From positions 806,001-870,000 of the forward strand of contig NZ_OZ242342.1 of NCBI RefSeq assembly GCF_965208555.1: 64,000 nt of DNA, read 5' to 3'. The notes under the pieces were generated by a model that searched no databases, had not been told where the DNA came from, and saw only the letters and a list, made by a program, of their open reading frames with translations. The translations under genes and the position numbers were made by a program. This document shows, piece by piece, positions 24,166-32,602 of the stretch (positions are counted from its first letter, which is position 1; each line of letters begins with the position of its first letter). This DNA is from Poriferisodalis sp965208555. Lineage in GTDB: Bacteria > Actinomycetota > Acidimicrobiia > Acidimicrobiales > Poriferisodalaceae.

Positions 24166-24648
24166 GTGCCGCGCCTGTTCGTCGCCGTGTGGCCGCCCCC
24201 CTCCGTCGTCGACGAACTGGCTGGGCTGCCGAGACCGCCCGGGCCAGGTGTCAGCTGGACCAAGCCGCACCGCCTGCACATCACGCTCCGGTTCCTCGGC
24301 GAATGCGACACCGGCGAAGCGCTCAGCACCCTCGGCGCACAATCATTCGGCCAGACATCGGTGACGCTCGGACCGGCGCCGGAGCGCCTCGGACGTGGCG
24401 TGCTCATGCTTCCGGCCGTCGGCGTCGACGAACTCGCCGCGTCCGTCACCGACTGCACCCGCTACATCGGCGACCCGCCGCCGGATCACCCCTTCGTGGG
24501 GCACCTGACCATCGCCCGCTTCCGCAAACGACAGCCGTCGGTCGACTGGCCACGCCTAGGCGAGACATTCGACGTCACCGAGATCAGCCTGGTCGAGTCA
24601 ACACCGTGGGGCGAGTACCTGGATGTGGCGAGCTTCCGGCTCAACTAG
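24166..24648 (+). CDS. thpR: RNA 2',3'-cyclic phosphodiesterase (2'-5' RNA ligase family)
   Basis: 160 residues from a GTG at 24166. Both HxT catalytic motifs of the 2H phosphoesterase superfamily are present: LHITLRFLG (about 38-46) and GHLTIARF (about 122-129). The N-terminal RLFVAVWPP and the C-terminal VESTPWGEYLDVASF are typical of ThpR. These enzymes open 2',3'-cyclic phosphates on RNA. The usual length is about 180, so this one is compact. It starts 100 nt from the divergent lipoprotein gene. Confidence 0.88.
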   Translation: MPRLFVAVWPPPSVVDELAGLPRPPGPGVSWTKPHRLHITLRFLGECDTGEALSTLGAQSFGQTSVTLGPAPERLGRGVLMLPAVGVDELAASVTDCTRYIGDPPPDHPFVGHLTIARFRKRQPSVDWPRLGETFDVTEISLVESTPWGEYLDVASFRLN

Positions 24649-24728
24649 CGCAGCTCGTCCAACCGTCCGGGCGAATCGGCCCGCCGGAATGTGAGAACCT
24701 TGCGATGCACACCGCAGCAGGGGGAGCC

Positions 24729-25229
24729 ATGGGTCTTCACCACGTCGCATACGCAACTCGGGATCTCGAGGCGACGCATCGCTTCTACGAGGACCTCATG
24801 GGGTTCCCGCTGGTCCACGCCGAGCAGGCCGAGCGGCCACAGCCCGACGGCGGTCCGGCAGGCCACATCAAGCACGTCTTCTACGACATCGGCGACGGCG
24901 AGTGCATCGCGTTCTTCTATATCCAGAACATGGGCGAGAAGGCCGACTACAGCACCGACCTCAGCGCGACGGTGGGGCTGCCGGTGTGGGTCAACCACGT
25001 CGCCGTGCGAGCGACTCCGGACAAGCAGGAATCCGTGCGCGGGCGGATGGCGGCCGCCGACATCGAGCCATTGATGGAAGTGGACCACGGCTGGTGCCAT
25101 TCGCTCTACTTCGTGGACCCGAACGGCATCATGGTCGAGCTCTGCAGGGACACCACCGGCATCGAGCCCGACCCATCGGGCGCGCTGGAAGTCATGCGCG
25201 CCCCGCTGCCGAGCGGCACGACCGCCTGA
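24729..25229 (+). CDS. VOC-family dioxygenase/glyoxalase-like protein
   Basis: 166 residues from the ATG at 24729 (GGGGGAG just upstream, somewhat close); an ATG at 24705 would add 8 residues. Two beta-alpha-beta-beta-beta modules: MGLHHVAYATRDLEATHRFYEDLMGFPLVH and VWVNHVAVRATPDK...SLYFVDPNGIMVELC. Metal ligands H4 or H5, H98 region and E (in MVELC) are in place, as in extradiol dioxygenases and lactoylglutathione lyase. It leads a + strand run with an alpha/beta hydrolase and an acyl-CoA dehydrogenase, which suggests ring cleavage or a related catabolic step. Confidence 0.85.
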   Translation: MGLHHVAYATRDLEATHRFYEDLMGFPLVHAEQAERPQPDGGPAGHIKHVFYDIGDGECIAFFYIQNMGEKADYSTDLSATVGLPVWVNHVAVRATPDKQESVRGRMAAADIEPLMEVDHGWCHSLYFVDPNGIMVELCRDTTGIEPDPSGALEVMRAPLPSGTTA

Positions 25230-25248
25230 GTCGAGGACTCCCCCACCG

Positions 25249-26373
25249 ATGGGCATCACCCGAGAATTCGTCGCGCTGCCGAGCGCCAGCGCCCCTCGAG
25301 CGGGTGTCGGCGGGCATCCCTGCCAAGGCGTGTACCACCGGCCCGAAGGCCGGGAACCGCGCACAGCGCTGATCGCGACCCACTACAACATCGACTTCAG
25401 CGAGCACTACCTGGCCTCGTACATCGCCGAACGTGGCCTGGGATTCCTCGGCTGGAACACCCGCTTCAGAGGCGCTGAGCCCTACTTCCTGGCCGACTTG
25501 GCACTGGCCGACATCGACGTCGGGGTCCGCTGGCTGCGCAGCCAGGGCGTCGACTGCATCGTGCTACTGGGCAACAGCGGCGGGGGTTCGCTCATGGCCA
25601 CCTACCAGGCGCAGGCCACAGCTCCCAGCCTTGTGCCGGAGTACAGCCGTCGAGGCCTGCATCCGGCGGTCGAGGATCTAGCAGGGGGCGACCTGTACGT
25701 GTCAATCGTGGCCCACACCGGGCGCGCCGAAGTGCTGACGAACTGGATGGATCCGTCGGTGACCGACGAGAACGATCCGCTCAGCGTCGACCCCGCCCTG
25801 GACCCGTTCGCTCCGGATCGGCAGCCGCCATTCGACGACGAGTTCATCGCTGCGTACCGGAGCGCGCAGCGGGCGCGCAACGACCGCATCACCATCTGGT
25901 GCAAGGAGGAACTGGACCGGCTGGCGGCAGCTGGACACCGCGAGCGCCTGTTCGTGGTGCCGCGGCTGTGGGCAGACCTGCGCATGCTCGACGGTTCGAT
26001 CGACCCCAGCCGGCGAACGGTGCCCAGCTGCTACCTCGGCGATCCGCGCCGGGCCAACTACGGAATCTTCGGCGTCGGCACCGTCAGCTCGCTGCGGACT
26101 TGGCTGTCGATGTGGAGCCTCGACGACTCGCCGTGCAGCACCGATCAGGCGAAGCACATCGATCTGCCGGCGATCGTCATCGACGCGGATGCCGATACGG
26201 GCATCTTCTCCTCCGACACCGCCAAGATCGTCGACTCGCTGCGCGGCCGGCCCGGTGCACCCGACGTCCCGATGCACTCCATCTCGGGCGACCACTACCT
26301 GACCGAGCCGGCCGGCGCCCGGGCCGAAGCGGCCGACATCATCACCGACTGGGTCGGCACTCACGCCAGGTAG
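25249..26373 (+). CDS. Alpha/beta hydrolase of unknown substrate
   Basis: 374 residues. A nucleophile elbow GNSGGGSLM (Ser in LLGNSGGGS, about 109) sits after DIDVGVRWLRSQGVDCIVLLGNS. A late Asp in DADADTGIFSS and His in ISGDHYLTEP complete a triad. The middle insert (about 130-260) is long and rich in Trp/Arg. It lies 20 nt behind the VOC gene and 10 nt before the acyl-CoA dehydrogenase, so the three are probably co-transcribed. ATHYNIDFSEHY near the N-terminus takes the position of the usual HG oxyanion motif. Confidence 0.83.
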   Translation: MGITREFVALPSASAPRAGVGGHPCQGVYHRPEGREPRTALIATHYNIDFSEHYLASYIAERGLGFLGWNTRFRGAEPYFLADLALADIDVGVRWLRSQGVDCIVLLGNSGGGSLMATYQAQATAPSLVPEYSRRGLHPAVEDLAGGDLYVSIVAHTGRAEVLTNWMDPSVTDENDPLSVDPALDPFAPDRQPPFDDEFIAAYRSAQRARNDRITIWCKEELDRLAAAGHRERLFVVPRLWADLRMLDGSIDPSRRTVPSCYLGDPRRANYGIFGVGTVSSLRTWLSMWSLDDSPCSTDQAKHIDLPAIVIDADADTGIFSSDTAKIVDSLRGRPGAPDVPMHSISGDHYLTEPAGARAEAADIITDWVGTHAR

Positions 26374-26383
26374 CGAAGCATCC

Positions 26384-27508
26384 ATGCCCGACTTCCTCGA
26401 CAGCGAGCACACCGAGGTGCTGCGCGCCGCCGAACGCCTGGCCGATGAGTTGACGACGTTGTTCGGCAAGGTCGCCGAGAGTGACATCGGGGCGGCAGTC
26501 CGGGAGGCATCCAAGGCGGCCGGGGTGTTCGGCATGACCCAGCCGGCCTCGTTCGGCGGCACTGAGGCGGGTGCGCTCGCGCTCACCGTCGTGCGGGACA
26601 CCCTCGGCAGTCGCAACGTGGGTCACCTGCCGGGCATCTTCGGGCCGTCGCCCGGCGTGCTGGCCAACGTCGGCGAACCGCTGCGCTCGCAATTCCTGCT
26701 GCCATATCTGGCAGGCGAACTGCGCAGCGGCTTCGGATTCACCGAGCCAGCCGATGCACCCCGCCACACCTGGGCGATGTGCGACGGAGACGAGCTGGTG
26801 ATCAACGGCGCGAAGTCGTACGTCACCGGCGGCGCCGATGCCGATTTCATCAATGCGCTCGTCGAGATCGAGGGGGCCGGCACTGCCATGGTGCTCATCG
26901 AGACCGACCGGGCAGGCGTGACGCTCGAGCAACGGTTCGGCACGCTCGACGGGAGCCACCATGCCGCGTTCGCCTTTGCCGACGTGCGAGTGCCGGACAC
27001 GCACCTGATCGGCGAAGCCGGACGCGGGCTCGGACGGGCGATGGGCCAGATCAACGCCACGCGCTTGGCAATTGCGGCCGACTGCGTCGGCCAATGCCGC
27101 TTCGCCATCGACCTGGTCGAACAGACGCTGACCGAGCGGGCCGCACGGCGCGGATCGACAGACGAGCCGGCGCGGGTCGGCACTGACCTGGAGCGAGTGA
27201 CGCTGGGAGACATGCGGATCGCCGCCTACGCGGCCCGCAGCGCGCTCTATCGCACGGCTCGGCTGCTCGATGCCGGCGAGAACGCCGTCAACGAGGTGAT
27301 GGCAGCCAAATCGCTGGCCACCGAGACGCTCAGTCGGATCTGCGACAGCGCCGTGCAGTTCGTGGGCGGAACCGCGCTCGTGGACGGCCACCCGCTAGCC
27401 GACATCTTGCGGCGCGTGCGCGCCCTGCGGCTCGCGGAGGGGCCGACGGAGGTGCTCGCCGCGAACGTCGCCCGCGGTCGGCTTGATCTCGGCCTCGGCC
27501 GCGTGTGA
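26384..27508 (+). CDS. Acyl-CoA dehydrogenase family protein
   Basis: 374 residues with N-terminal helical domain, middle beta domain (FGFTEPADAPRHTWAMCDGDELVINGAKSYVTGGADADF, FAFADVRVPDTHLIGE) and C-terminal helices with the catalytic Glu in RLAEGPTEVLAANVARG. FAD binding by GFTEP and the K-x-Y/W motif (GAKSYVTG) is expected. Third gene of the VOC-hydrolase-dehydrogenase run. The enzyme should oxidise an acyl-CoA at the alpha-beta bond. The chain type cannot be told. Confidence 0.9.
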   Translation: MPDFLDSEHTEVLRAAERLADELTTLFGKVAESDIGAAVREASKAAGVFGMTQPASFGGTEAGALALTVVRDTLGSRNVGHLPGIFGPSPGVLANVGEPLRSQFLLPYLAGELRSGFGFTEPADAPRHTWAMCDGDELVINGAKSYVTGGADADFINALVEIEGAGTAMVLIETDRAGVTLEQRFGTLDGSHHAAFAFADVRVPDTHLIGEAGRGLGRAMGQINATRLAIAADCVGQCRFAIDLVEQTLTERAARRGSTDEPARVGTDLERVTLGDMRIAAYAARSALYRTARLLDAGENAVNEVMAAKSLATETLSRICDSAVQFVGGTALVDGHPLADILRRVRALRLAEGPTEVLAANVARGRLDLGLGRV

Positions 27509-27534
27509 GGCGCAGCGGGCGCGCCTAGCCGTGT

Positions 27535-27879
27535 TCAGTCCCAGCCGAGTTCGTGCAGCCGGTCGTCGTCGATGCCGAAATGATGCGCTATCTCGTGCAC
27601 GACCGTCACCAGCACTTCTTCGACGACATCCTCGGCCGTCTCGCACATTTCCAGGATCGGCAGCCGGTAGATGACGATGCTGTCGGGCATCACCAGCCCG
27701 CCGTAATCGTGGCGCTCGGTCAGCGGGATCCCCTCATAGACACCGAGCAAGTCCGGATCCTCACCGCGGTCCTCCACGAAGATCGCAACGTTGTCCATCA
27801 GCGAGCGCAGCGCGTCCGGAATGTCTTCGAGCGCCTGCTCTACTAAGTCGGCGAACGCGGTCTCGTCGATGTCGAGCAC
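27535..27879 (-). CDS. Small zincin-like metallopeptidase
   Basis: 114 residues with HEIAHHFG (zinc-binding HExxH with a third His) and the downstream acidic IDDDRLHELGW. This is the compact metallopeptidase family found widely in actinobacteria, with a helix-strand front (MLDIDETAFADLVEQALEDIPDALRSLMDNVAIFVEDRG) and the conserved LLGVYEGIPLTER. The role in the cell is not established. Convergent with the acyl-CoA dehydrogenase. Confidence 0.88.
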   Translation of the reverse strand: MLDIDETAFADLVEQALEDIPDALRSLMDNVAIFVEDRGEDPDLLGVYEGIPLTERHDYGGLVMPDSIVIYRLPILEMCETAEDVVEEVLVTVVHEIAHHFGIDDDRLHELGWD

Positions 27880-27937
27880 GGCCCCATCCTGCCTGGGCCG
27901 CAGCCCCGCCGTCCGCGCGTCCTCTAGGTTTCAGGGC

Positions 27938-28549
27938 ATGCACGAGCTCGTCGTCACGGGAAACGATCCGGATGCCGCAGCAACCGCAGCGGCCAGCGTC
28001 GGCGGCGTGTGCTACACGGCCGACCCGGATGACCGTCGTGAGTTCCCGTTCCGCACGCTCGTGCGGGCGATGACCGATGATCCCGACCTGCTGACACCCG
28101 CCGCATCCGTCGGCAGCTACTTGGCGTTCTCGCGGGTCATCCGTGAGCGCCCCCTGGGGGCCGATCTCGGCACCCCCTCACCCGGCCTGACCGCCATCTT
28201 CGGTATGGTCCACCACCCCAACCTCACCCACGCGCAGGGCGACAGCCACTGGCGCGACACCCACGCCCCGCTCGCCTTGCGGCATCACCCCGGCATGTGG
28301 GACTACACCCAGCTCAGTGTTGTCGCCACGCTCAACGGACCGTCCTATGACGGCTTCGCCCTGGTCGCGTTCGCCTCGCTCGACGATATGCGTGAACGCT
28401 TCTTCGGAGACGACCACGATCGGGAGGTCATCCGTGCCGATGTGGCGAAGTTCGCCGACACCGAGCGCTCGCCTCGACGGGTCATCACGACGGAGACGAT
28501 CTACCGCCAGCGTCCCCCGCTGCCGGCCGTGACCTGGCCGCACGACTAG
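27938..28549 (+). CDS. EthD-domain protein
   Basis: 203 residues from the ATG at 27938; upstream frame is in the opposite gene. GMVHHPNLTHAQGDSHWRDTHAPLALRHHPGMWDYTQLSVV is the EthD ferredoxin-like core, with the HWRxxHAPL signature and a Tyr near its end. EthD proteins are found beside ring- or ether-degrading oxygenases and are often needed for their activity. The N-terminal part (about 1-70) is unlike the family average and may be a second, degenerate module. Confidence 0.78.
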   Translation: MHELVVTGNDPDAAATAAASVGGVCYTADPDDRREFPFRTLVRAMTDDPDLLTPAASVGSYLAFSRVIRERPLGADLGTPSPGLTAIFGMVHHPNLTHAQGDSHWRDTHAPLALRHHPGMWDYTQLSVVATLNGPSYDGFALVAFASLDDMRERFFGDDHDREVIRADVAKFADTERSPRRVITTETIYRQRPPLPAVTWPHD

Positions 28550-28615
28550 CCAACACACCAGCGTGCACGCCGGGTCTCGCCTGTCTCGCGCTATGAGCCA
28601 GACGGCCGGCCGGCT

Positions 28616-29929
28616 ATGACCTCAGCGACCCACGCCGCCGGGTTCAGCCGCGCACGCCGCATCGGCACGCTCTTGACGCTGGCCGCGGCAGCCGCCGTGT
28701 CGCAGTCGTTCGGCCGGTTCACCTACTCGCTGCTGTTCACCGACCTGCGGGACGGATTCGGACTGTCCAACACCGTCGCCGGCGCGCTCGGGTCACTGAA
28801 TCTCCTGATGTACCTCGCCGGGTCGCTGGCGGTCGCCCTGACGGTCGGTCGCACCGGGCTGAGCGGTGCCGTGCGCATCGGCGTCGCCGGCAACGTGGTC
28901 GGCTTGGCTCTGCTGGCCTGGAGCCCCAACGTGGGCATCGCCGCCCTCGCGCTCGCCCTGACCGGCTTCAGCGCCGCCGGTGTCTGGGTGGGCACACCCG
29001 GACTCGCTGCCGAGCTGCTGGGTCCGCGAAAGCGAGGCGCCGCGGCCGGCTGGCTGACCGGCGGTGTCGGTTGCGGCATGGTCGCGGCGGCTGCCCTCGA
29101 CGGGTTGTTGCAGGGCCCCAGCGACGCAGTCTCAAGCGGCGCAGTCCCGAGCGGCCTTGATTCGAGCGAAGCAACGCTGGCCGATGCGAGCCGCAGCCAT
29201 CTGCGCGACGTGTACCTGATCGAGTTCCTCTTGGGCGCAGTGGTGCTGGTCGTGCTGGCCGTCGCAGTTCGCCGCTGGGCGCGCACGCCGGGTCGCACGG
29301 GTTTCAGAGGCGCCCGGGATGCGCTCGCCAAAGTGCCGCAGGCCGGTCGGCTGGTCACCGCCTACGCACTGCACGCTTTCATCGTTGCCACGATGCTCAC
29401 CTTCATCGTGGGTCACCTAGAGGGCTACCCAGACATCTTCACTGCGTGGGGCGCTGAGCTGGCGTTCTCGTCCATCGGCGTCGGCTGCATCGCGGGCGGC
29501 CCGGTCTTCGGACGCGTGGCGGACCGCATAGGCAGGCGGCGCAGCGTCACCATCGGCTTCGGAGTGTCGTTCATCTCGATCATCACGTCGACCGTGTACC
29601 CGCTGCTTGCCTTCGTCGGACCGCTGCTTGCTTGGGTGTCGGCGATCGCGTTCGGCATGGCGTTCAGCGGAATCATCGCCTCGATTGCTGCGCGTGTCAG
29701 CGACAGCCTCGCCGGCGACGAGTTCGGCGCCGCCTACGGGCTTGCAACCATCCTGTTCGGCCTCGGCCTCGCGGCAGGACCGCCGGTCGGAGGCGCCTTG
29801 GCTGACTGGTTCGACTCCTTCGGTCCCGCCTTCGGGCTCGCGGTCGCCGCGTGCGCCATCAGCGTCGCGCTCATCGGCTGGGGCGACGACCCGGCCCCGG
29901 TTTCGCCGCTGCGCGGCTCAGCCTCTTAG
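28616..29929 (+). CDS. MFS transporter, paralogue of the 17.5-18.9 kb gene
   Basis: 437 residues, twelve helices. The segment SQSFGRFTYSLLFTDLRDGFGLSNTVAGALGSLNLLMYLAGSLAVAL is closely related to the first MFS gene in the window (YbfB/YjiJ-like). A Ser/Thr/Asp-rich loop in the middle (about 170-195) is longer than in the paralogue. It follows EthD on the same strand with a 66-nt gap and overlaps the convergent enoyl-CoA hydratase by 4 bp. It could carry the substrate of the neighbouring pathway. Confidence 0.87.
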   Translation: MTSATHAAGFSRARRIGTLLTLAAAAAVSQSFGRFTYSLLFTDLRDGFGLSNTVAGALGSLNLLMYLAGSLAVALTVGRTGLSGAVRIGVAGNVVGLALLAWSPNVGIAALALALTGFSAAGVWVGTPGLAAELLGPRKRGAAAGWLTGGVGCGMVAAAALDGLLQGPSDAVSSGAVPSGLDSSEATLADASRSHLRDVYLIEFLLGAVVLVVLAVAVRRWARTPGRTGFRGARDALAKVPQAGRLVTAYALHAFIVATMLTFIVGHLEGYPDIFTAWGAELAFSSIGVGCIAGGPVFGRVADRIGRRRSVTIGFGVSFISIITSTVYPLLAFVGPLLAWVSAIAFGMAFSGIIASIAARVSDSLAGDEFGAAYGLATILFGLGLAAGPPVGGALADWFDSFGPAFGLAVAACAISVALIGWGDDPAPVSPLRGSAS

Positions 29930-30825
29930 CTGAATTCGGGTTCGTCCCACCAGGGGAAGTACTCGGGCAGGTCTTGGGTCGGACGCAGCGTGAACTCCGG
30001 CGGTCGCTTCTCGAGGAACGACGCCACGCCTTCGTGGGCATCGGCGCCGCGGCCCAGGTGGAAGATGCCCCGGGAGTCGATCTTGTGAGCCTCCATCGGG
30101 TGATCGGCGGCCAGCATGCGCCACAGCATGTGCCGGATCACCGTCACCGAGATGGCCGAGGTGTTCTCGGCGATCTCCGCTGCAATGGCCCGGGCCGCTG
30201 GCAGCAGCTCGTCGGGCTCGTGCAGGCTGCGCACCAGCCCGGCATCGTGAGCTTCGGCAGCATCGAACACCCGGCCGCTGAAGCACCATTCCAGCGCCTT
30301 CGACAGCCCGACCACGCGCGGCAGGAAGTACGACGAGCAGGCCTCTGGCACCACGCCGCGGCGGGCGAACACGAACCCGATACGGGCCTTGGTGGATGCC
30401 AGCCGGATGTCCATCGGCAGCGTCATCGTGACGCCCACGCCGACGGCGGGGCCGTTGATCGCGGCGATCAGCGGCTTGTTGCACTCGTACAGGCGCAGCG
30501 TGAGCAGACCGCCGCCGTCACGCATCCACGCCAGATCGCCGTCCTCGCCCCGCTCGGAAGCTCGCTCGGCCTTCCGCTCGTCTGACTGGCTGTCGAAGTC
30601 GAACGTGTCGGCGCCCCCGCTCAGATCGGCCCCGGCGCAGTAGCCGCGGCCGGCGCCGGTAAAGATCACCGCCCGCACGTCGTCGTCGGCATCGACAAGA
30701 TCGACGGCGTCCATCACATCACGCAGCATCTGGCTGTTGAACGCATTGAGGCGTTCGGGGCGATTCAGCGTGATGGTGGCGACGCGGTCGTCGACCTCGT
30801 ACAAGATGGTCTCGAACTCCGGCAT
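29926..30825 (-). CDS. Enoyl-CoA hydratase/isomerase family protein
   Basis: 299 residues from the ATG at 30825, which has an excellent GGGAGG site upstream; an earlier in-frame start at 30843 is less likely. The crotonase fold is clear: RVATITLNRPERLNAFNSQM, the oxyanion segment GRGYCAGADLSG, and INGPAVGVGVTMTLPMDIRLAS. The catalytic Glu position in RRGVVPEACSSYFLPRVVG is a Glu (PEACSS), as in active hydratases. Together with the acyl-CoA dehydrogenase it points to beta-oxidation-type steps in this region. Confidence 0.9.
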   Translation of the reverse strand: MPEFETILYEVDDRVATITLNRPERLNAFNSQMLRDVMDAVDLVDADDDVRAVIFTGAGRGYCAGADLSGGADTFDFDSQSDERKAERASERGEDGDLAWMRDGGGLLTLRLYECNKPLIAAINGPAVGVGVTMTLPMDIRLASTKARIGFVFARRGVVPEACSSYFLPRVVGLSKALEWCFSGRVFDAAEAHDAGLVRSLHEPDELLPAARAIAAEIAENTSAISVTVIRHMLWRMLAADHPMEAHKIDSRGIFHLGRGADAHEGVASFLEKRPPEFTLRPTQDLPEYFPWWDEPEFS

Positions 30826-30891
30826 GGAACCTCCCGGGGTCACACACGTGGCGCTTCATGTCCGCCGCCTGGTGCTGCGGCTCCGGTGTTT

Positions 30892-31785
30892 CTACACGTC
30901 GAGGAAGCGGCTCGCTGCGAACGCCGAGCCGATCATCCCCACGAGTACTCCGGCGATCACGGTGACGAAGACCACGGTCGTGAACTGACTGGACGTGACC
31001 ACGAACGACCGGAAGAACGCCAGAATTTCCGAGCGAGAGAACAGCCCCTCGACGTGGCCGCGCAGCGCCCCGGCCGCAATCGCCCCGATGATGCCGCCGG
31101 CGAGGCCGTGCAGCATGCCTTCGAGCATGAACGGGAACCGGATGAAACTGTTCGTGGCGCCGACCAGCTTCATGACCTCGATCTCACGCCGCCGGGCGAA
31201 CATCGCCACGCGGATCGAGTTGAAGATGAGCATGACGCTGGCGCCCGACAGCACGATCGACAGCAGCAGCACGATGCCCTGGAACGACGTGAACCACGTC
31301 CGTATGGCGTCCACCTCTTCCCGGCCCGTCTGGACCGACATCACCCCGGGCCGCTGGCGGAATTGCGCGGCCAGCGACTCGATCAGCTCTGACTCGACCG
31401 ACCGGGGCACTACGCGGTAGGACGCGGGCAGCGCCTCGGGCGAGACCTGAGCGAGCAGCTCGGGCTGGTCGGCCATCTGCTGGGACACGAGCGCGTAGGC
31501 CTCTTCGGCGCTGAAGAACTCGATGCGGTCGATCTCAGGATGGTTCTGCAGCTCGATGCCGAGAGCGTCGAGCTGGCTGGGATCGATCTGGGGGTTCAGG
31601 AACACCTCGAACTGGACGCCGCCCTCCCAGCGATCGAGCGCGTTCCCGCTGGCGTAGCCCGCCATCAGCCCCATGCCGACCAGCATCACGCCCACGGCCA
31701 CGGTGAGGATCGCGGCGAACGTCAGGGTGAGATTGCGCCGGATGTTCGTCCAGGTCTCCCGCGCGAAGTAGCGGATCCGGCTCAC
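30892..31785 (-). CDS. ftsX: Cell division protein FtsX
   Basis: 297 residues: N-terminal cytoplasmic stretch, helix 1 (about 22-47), an extracytoplasmic domain (about 48-170) and three helices (about 172-195, 225-245, 265-290). FtsX forms the membrane part of the FtsEX complex, which uses ATP to activate peptidoglycan hydrolases at the division site. The start overlaps the end of ftsE by 4 bp, so the two are translated together. Length is normal for actinobacteria. Confidence 0.93.
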   Translation of the reverse strand: MSRIRYFARETWTNIRRNLTLTFAAILTVAVGVMLVGMGLMAGYASGNALDRWEGGVQFEVFLNPQIDPSQLDALGIELQNHPEIDRIEFFSAEEAYALVSQQMADQPELLAQVSPEALPASYRVVPRSVESELIESLAAQFRQRPGVMSVQTGREEVDAIRTWFTSFQGIVLLLSIVLSGASVMLIFNSIRVAMFARRREIEVMKLVGATNSFIRFPFMLEGMLHGLAGGIIGAIAAGALRGHVEGLFSRSEILAFFRSFVVTSSQFTTVVFVTVIAGVLVGMIGSAFAASRFLDV

Positions 31786-32516
31786 GGAATCGCCCCATCG
31801 GCGGGCTGCGCAGCGACAGCCGCCGGCACATCAATCTCGCTGCCGTAGGCGCCGCGCTGCTCGTCGCGCACGAGCTCGCCGTGCCGCAGCGCGATCACCC
31901 GGCGCCGCATGCGATCCACGATGGTGCGGTCGTGAGTGGCCATGACCACGGTGGTGCCCGTGCGGTTGATCCGATCCAGCAGCGACGTGAGCTCTTCGGA
32001 GGTGTCGGGGTCGAGGTTCCCGGTGGGCTCGTCGGCCAGCAGGATGAGGGGCCGGTTCACGAATGCCCGGGCGATGCTCACACGTTGCTGCTCGCCGCCG
32101 GAGAGCTCATCGGGAAACCGGCGATGCTTGTCCTCCAAGCCGACCAGCTCCAAGATGGCCGGCACCTGCGTGCGGATGACGTTCTCGGGGCGACCGATGA
32201 CCTCGAGCGCGAATGCCACGTTCTGGTAGACGGTCTTGTTCGGCAGCAGCTTGAAATCCTGGAAAACCGAGCCGATGTTCCGTCGCAGGTAGGGCACGCG
32301 CCAGCTGTTCAGCTTGGACAGGTCTTTGCCGGCCACATGGATGTTGCCTGCGGTGACCTTCTCCTCACAGGTCATGAGGCGCAGCATCGTGGACTTGCCA
32401 GAACCCGACGGCCCCACCAAGAAGACGAACTCGCCCTTTTCGATATTGAGCGTGACGCCATTGACCGCCCTCGTCTCGCCCTTGTAGATCTTCGTGACGT
32501 TGTCGAAGCGGATCAT
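31782..32516 (-). CDS. ftsE: Cell division ATP-binding protein FtsE
   Basis: 244 residues. Walker A GPSGSGKST (35-43), Q-loop (VFQDFKLLPNKTVYQNV), ABC signature LSGGEQQRVSIARA (138-151) and Walker B LILLADEPTGNLDP (157-170) are all intact. FtsE powers FtsX. The C-terminus has about 15 extra residues (RGAYGSEIDVPAAVAAQPADGAIP) that do not resemble the core. It is 86 nt behind prfB on the same strand. Confidence 0.94.
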   Translation of the reverse strand: MIRFDNVTKIYKGETRAVNGVTLNIEKGEFVFLVGPSGSGKSTMLRLMTCEEKVTAGNIHVAGKDLSKLNSWRVPYLRRNIGSVFQDFKLLPNKTVYQNVAFALEVIGRPENVIRTQVPAILELVGLEDKHRRFPDELSGGEQQRVSIARAFVNRPLILLADEPTGNLDPDTSEELTSLLDRINRTGTTVVMATHDRTIVDRMRRRVIALRHGELVRDEQRGAYGSEIDVPAAVAAQPADGAIP

Positions 32517-32602
32517 GGGTGCCTTCAGGTCGCGTCAGGTCGCGTTGCGGTGCCAGGGCCGGGCCGCTTCCCACGGTACGCCAGCGACCCGCCGCTGCCC
32601 GG

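Noticed and set aside
23361..24700. Open frame on the plus strand running through the lipoprotein and thpR regions into the VOC gene
   Set aside because: The part before 24705 is repeat-derived (FDLLDLLDL) and antisense to the lipoprotein; only the VOC end is real.
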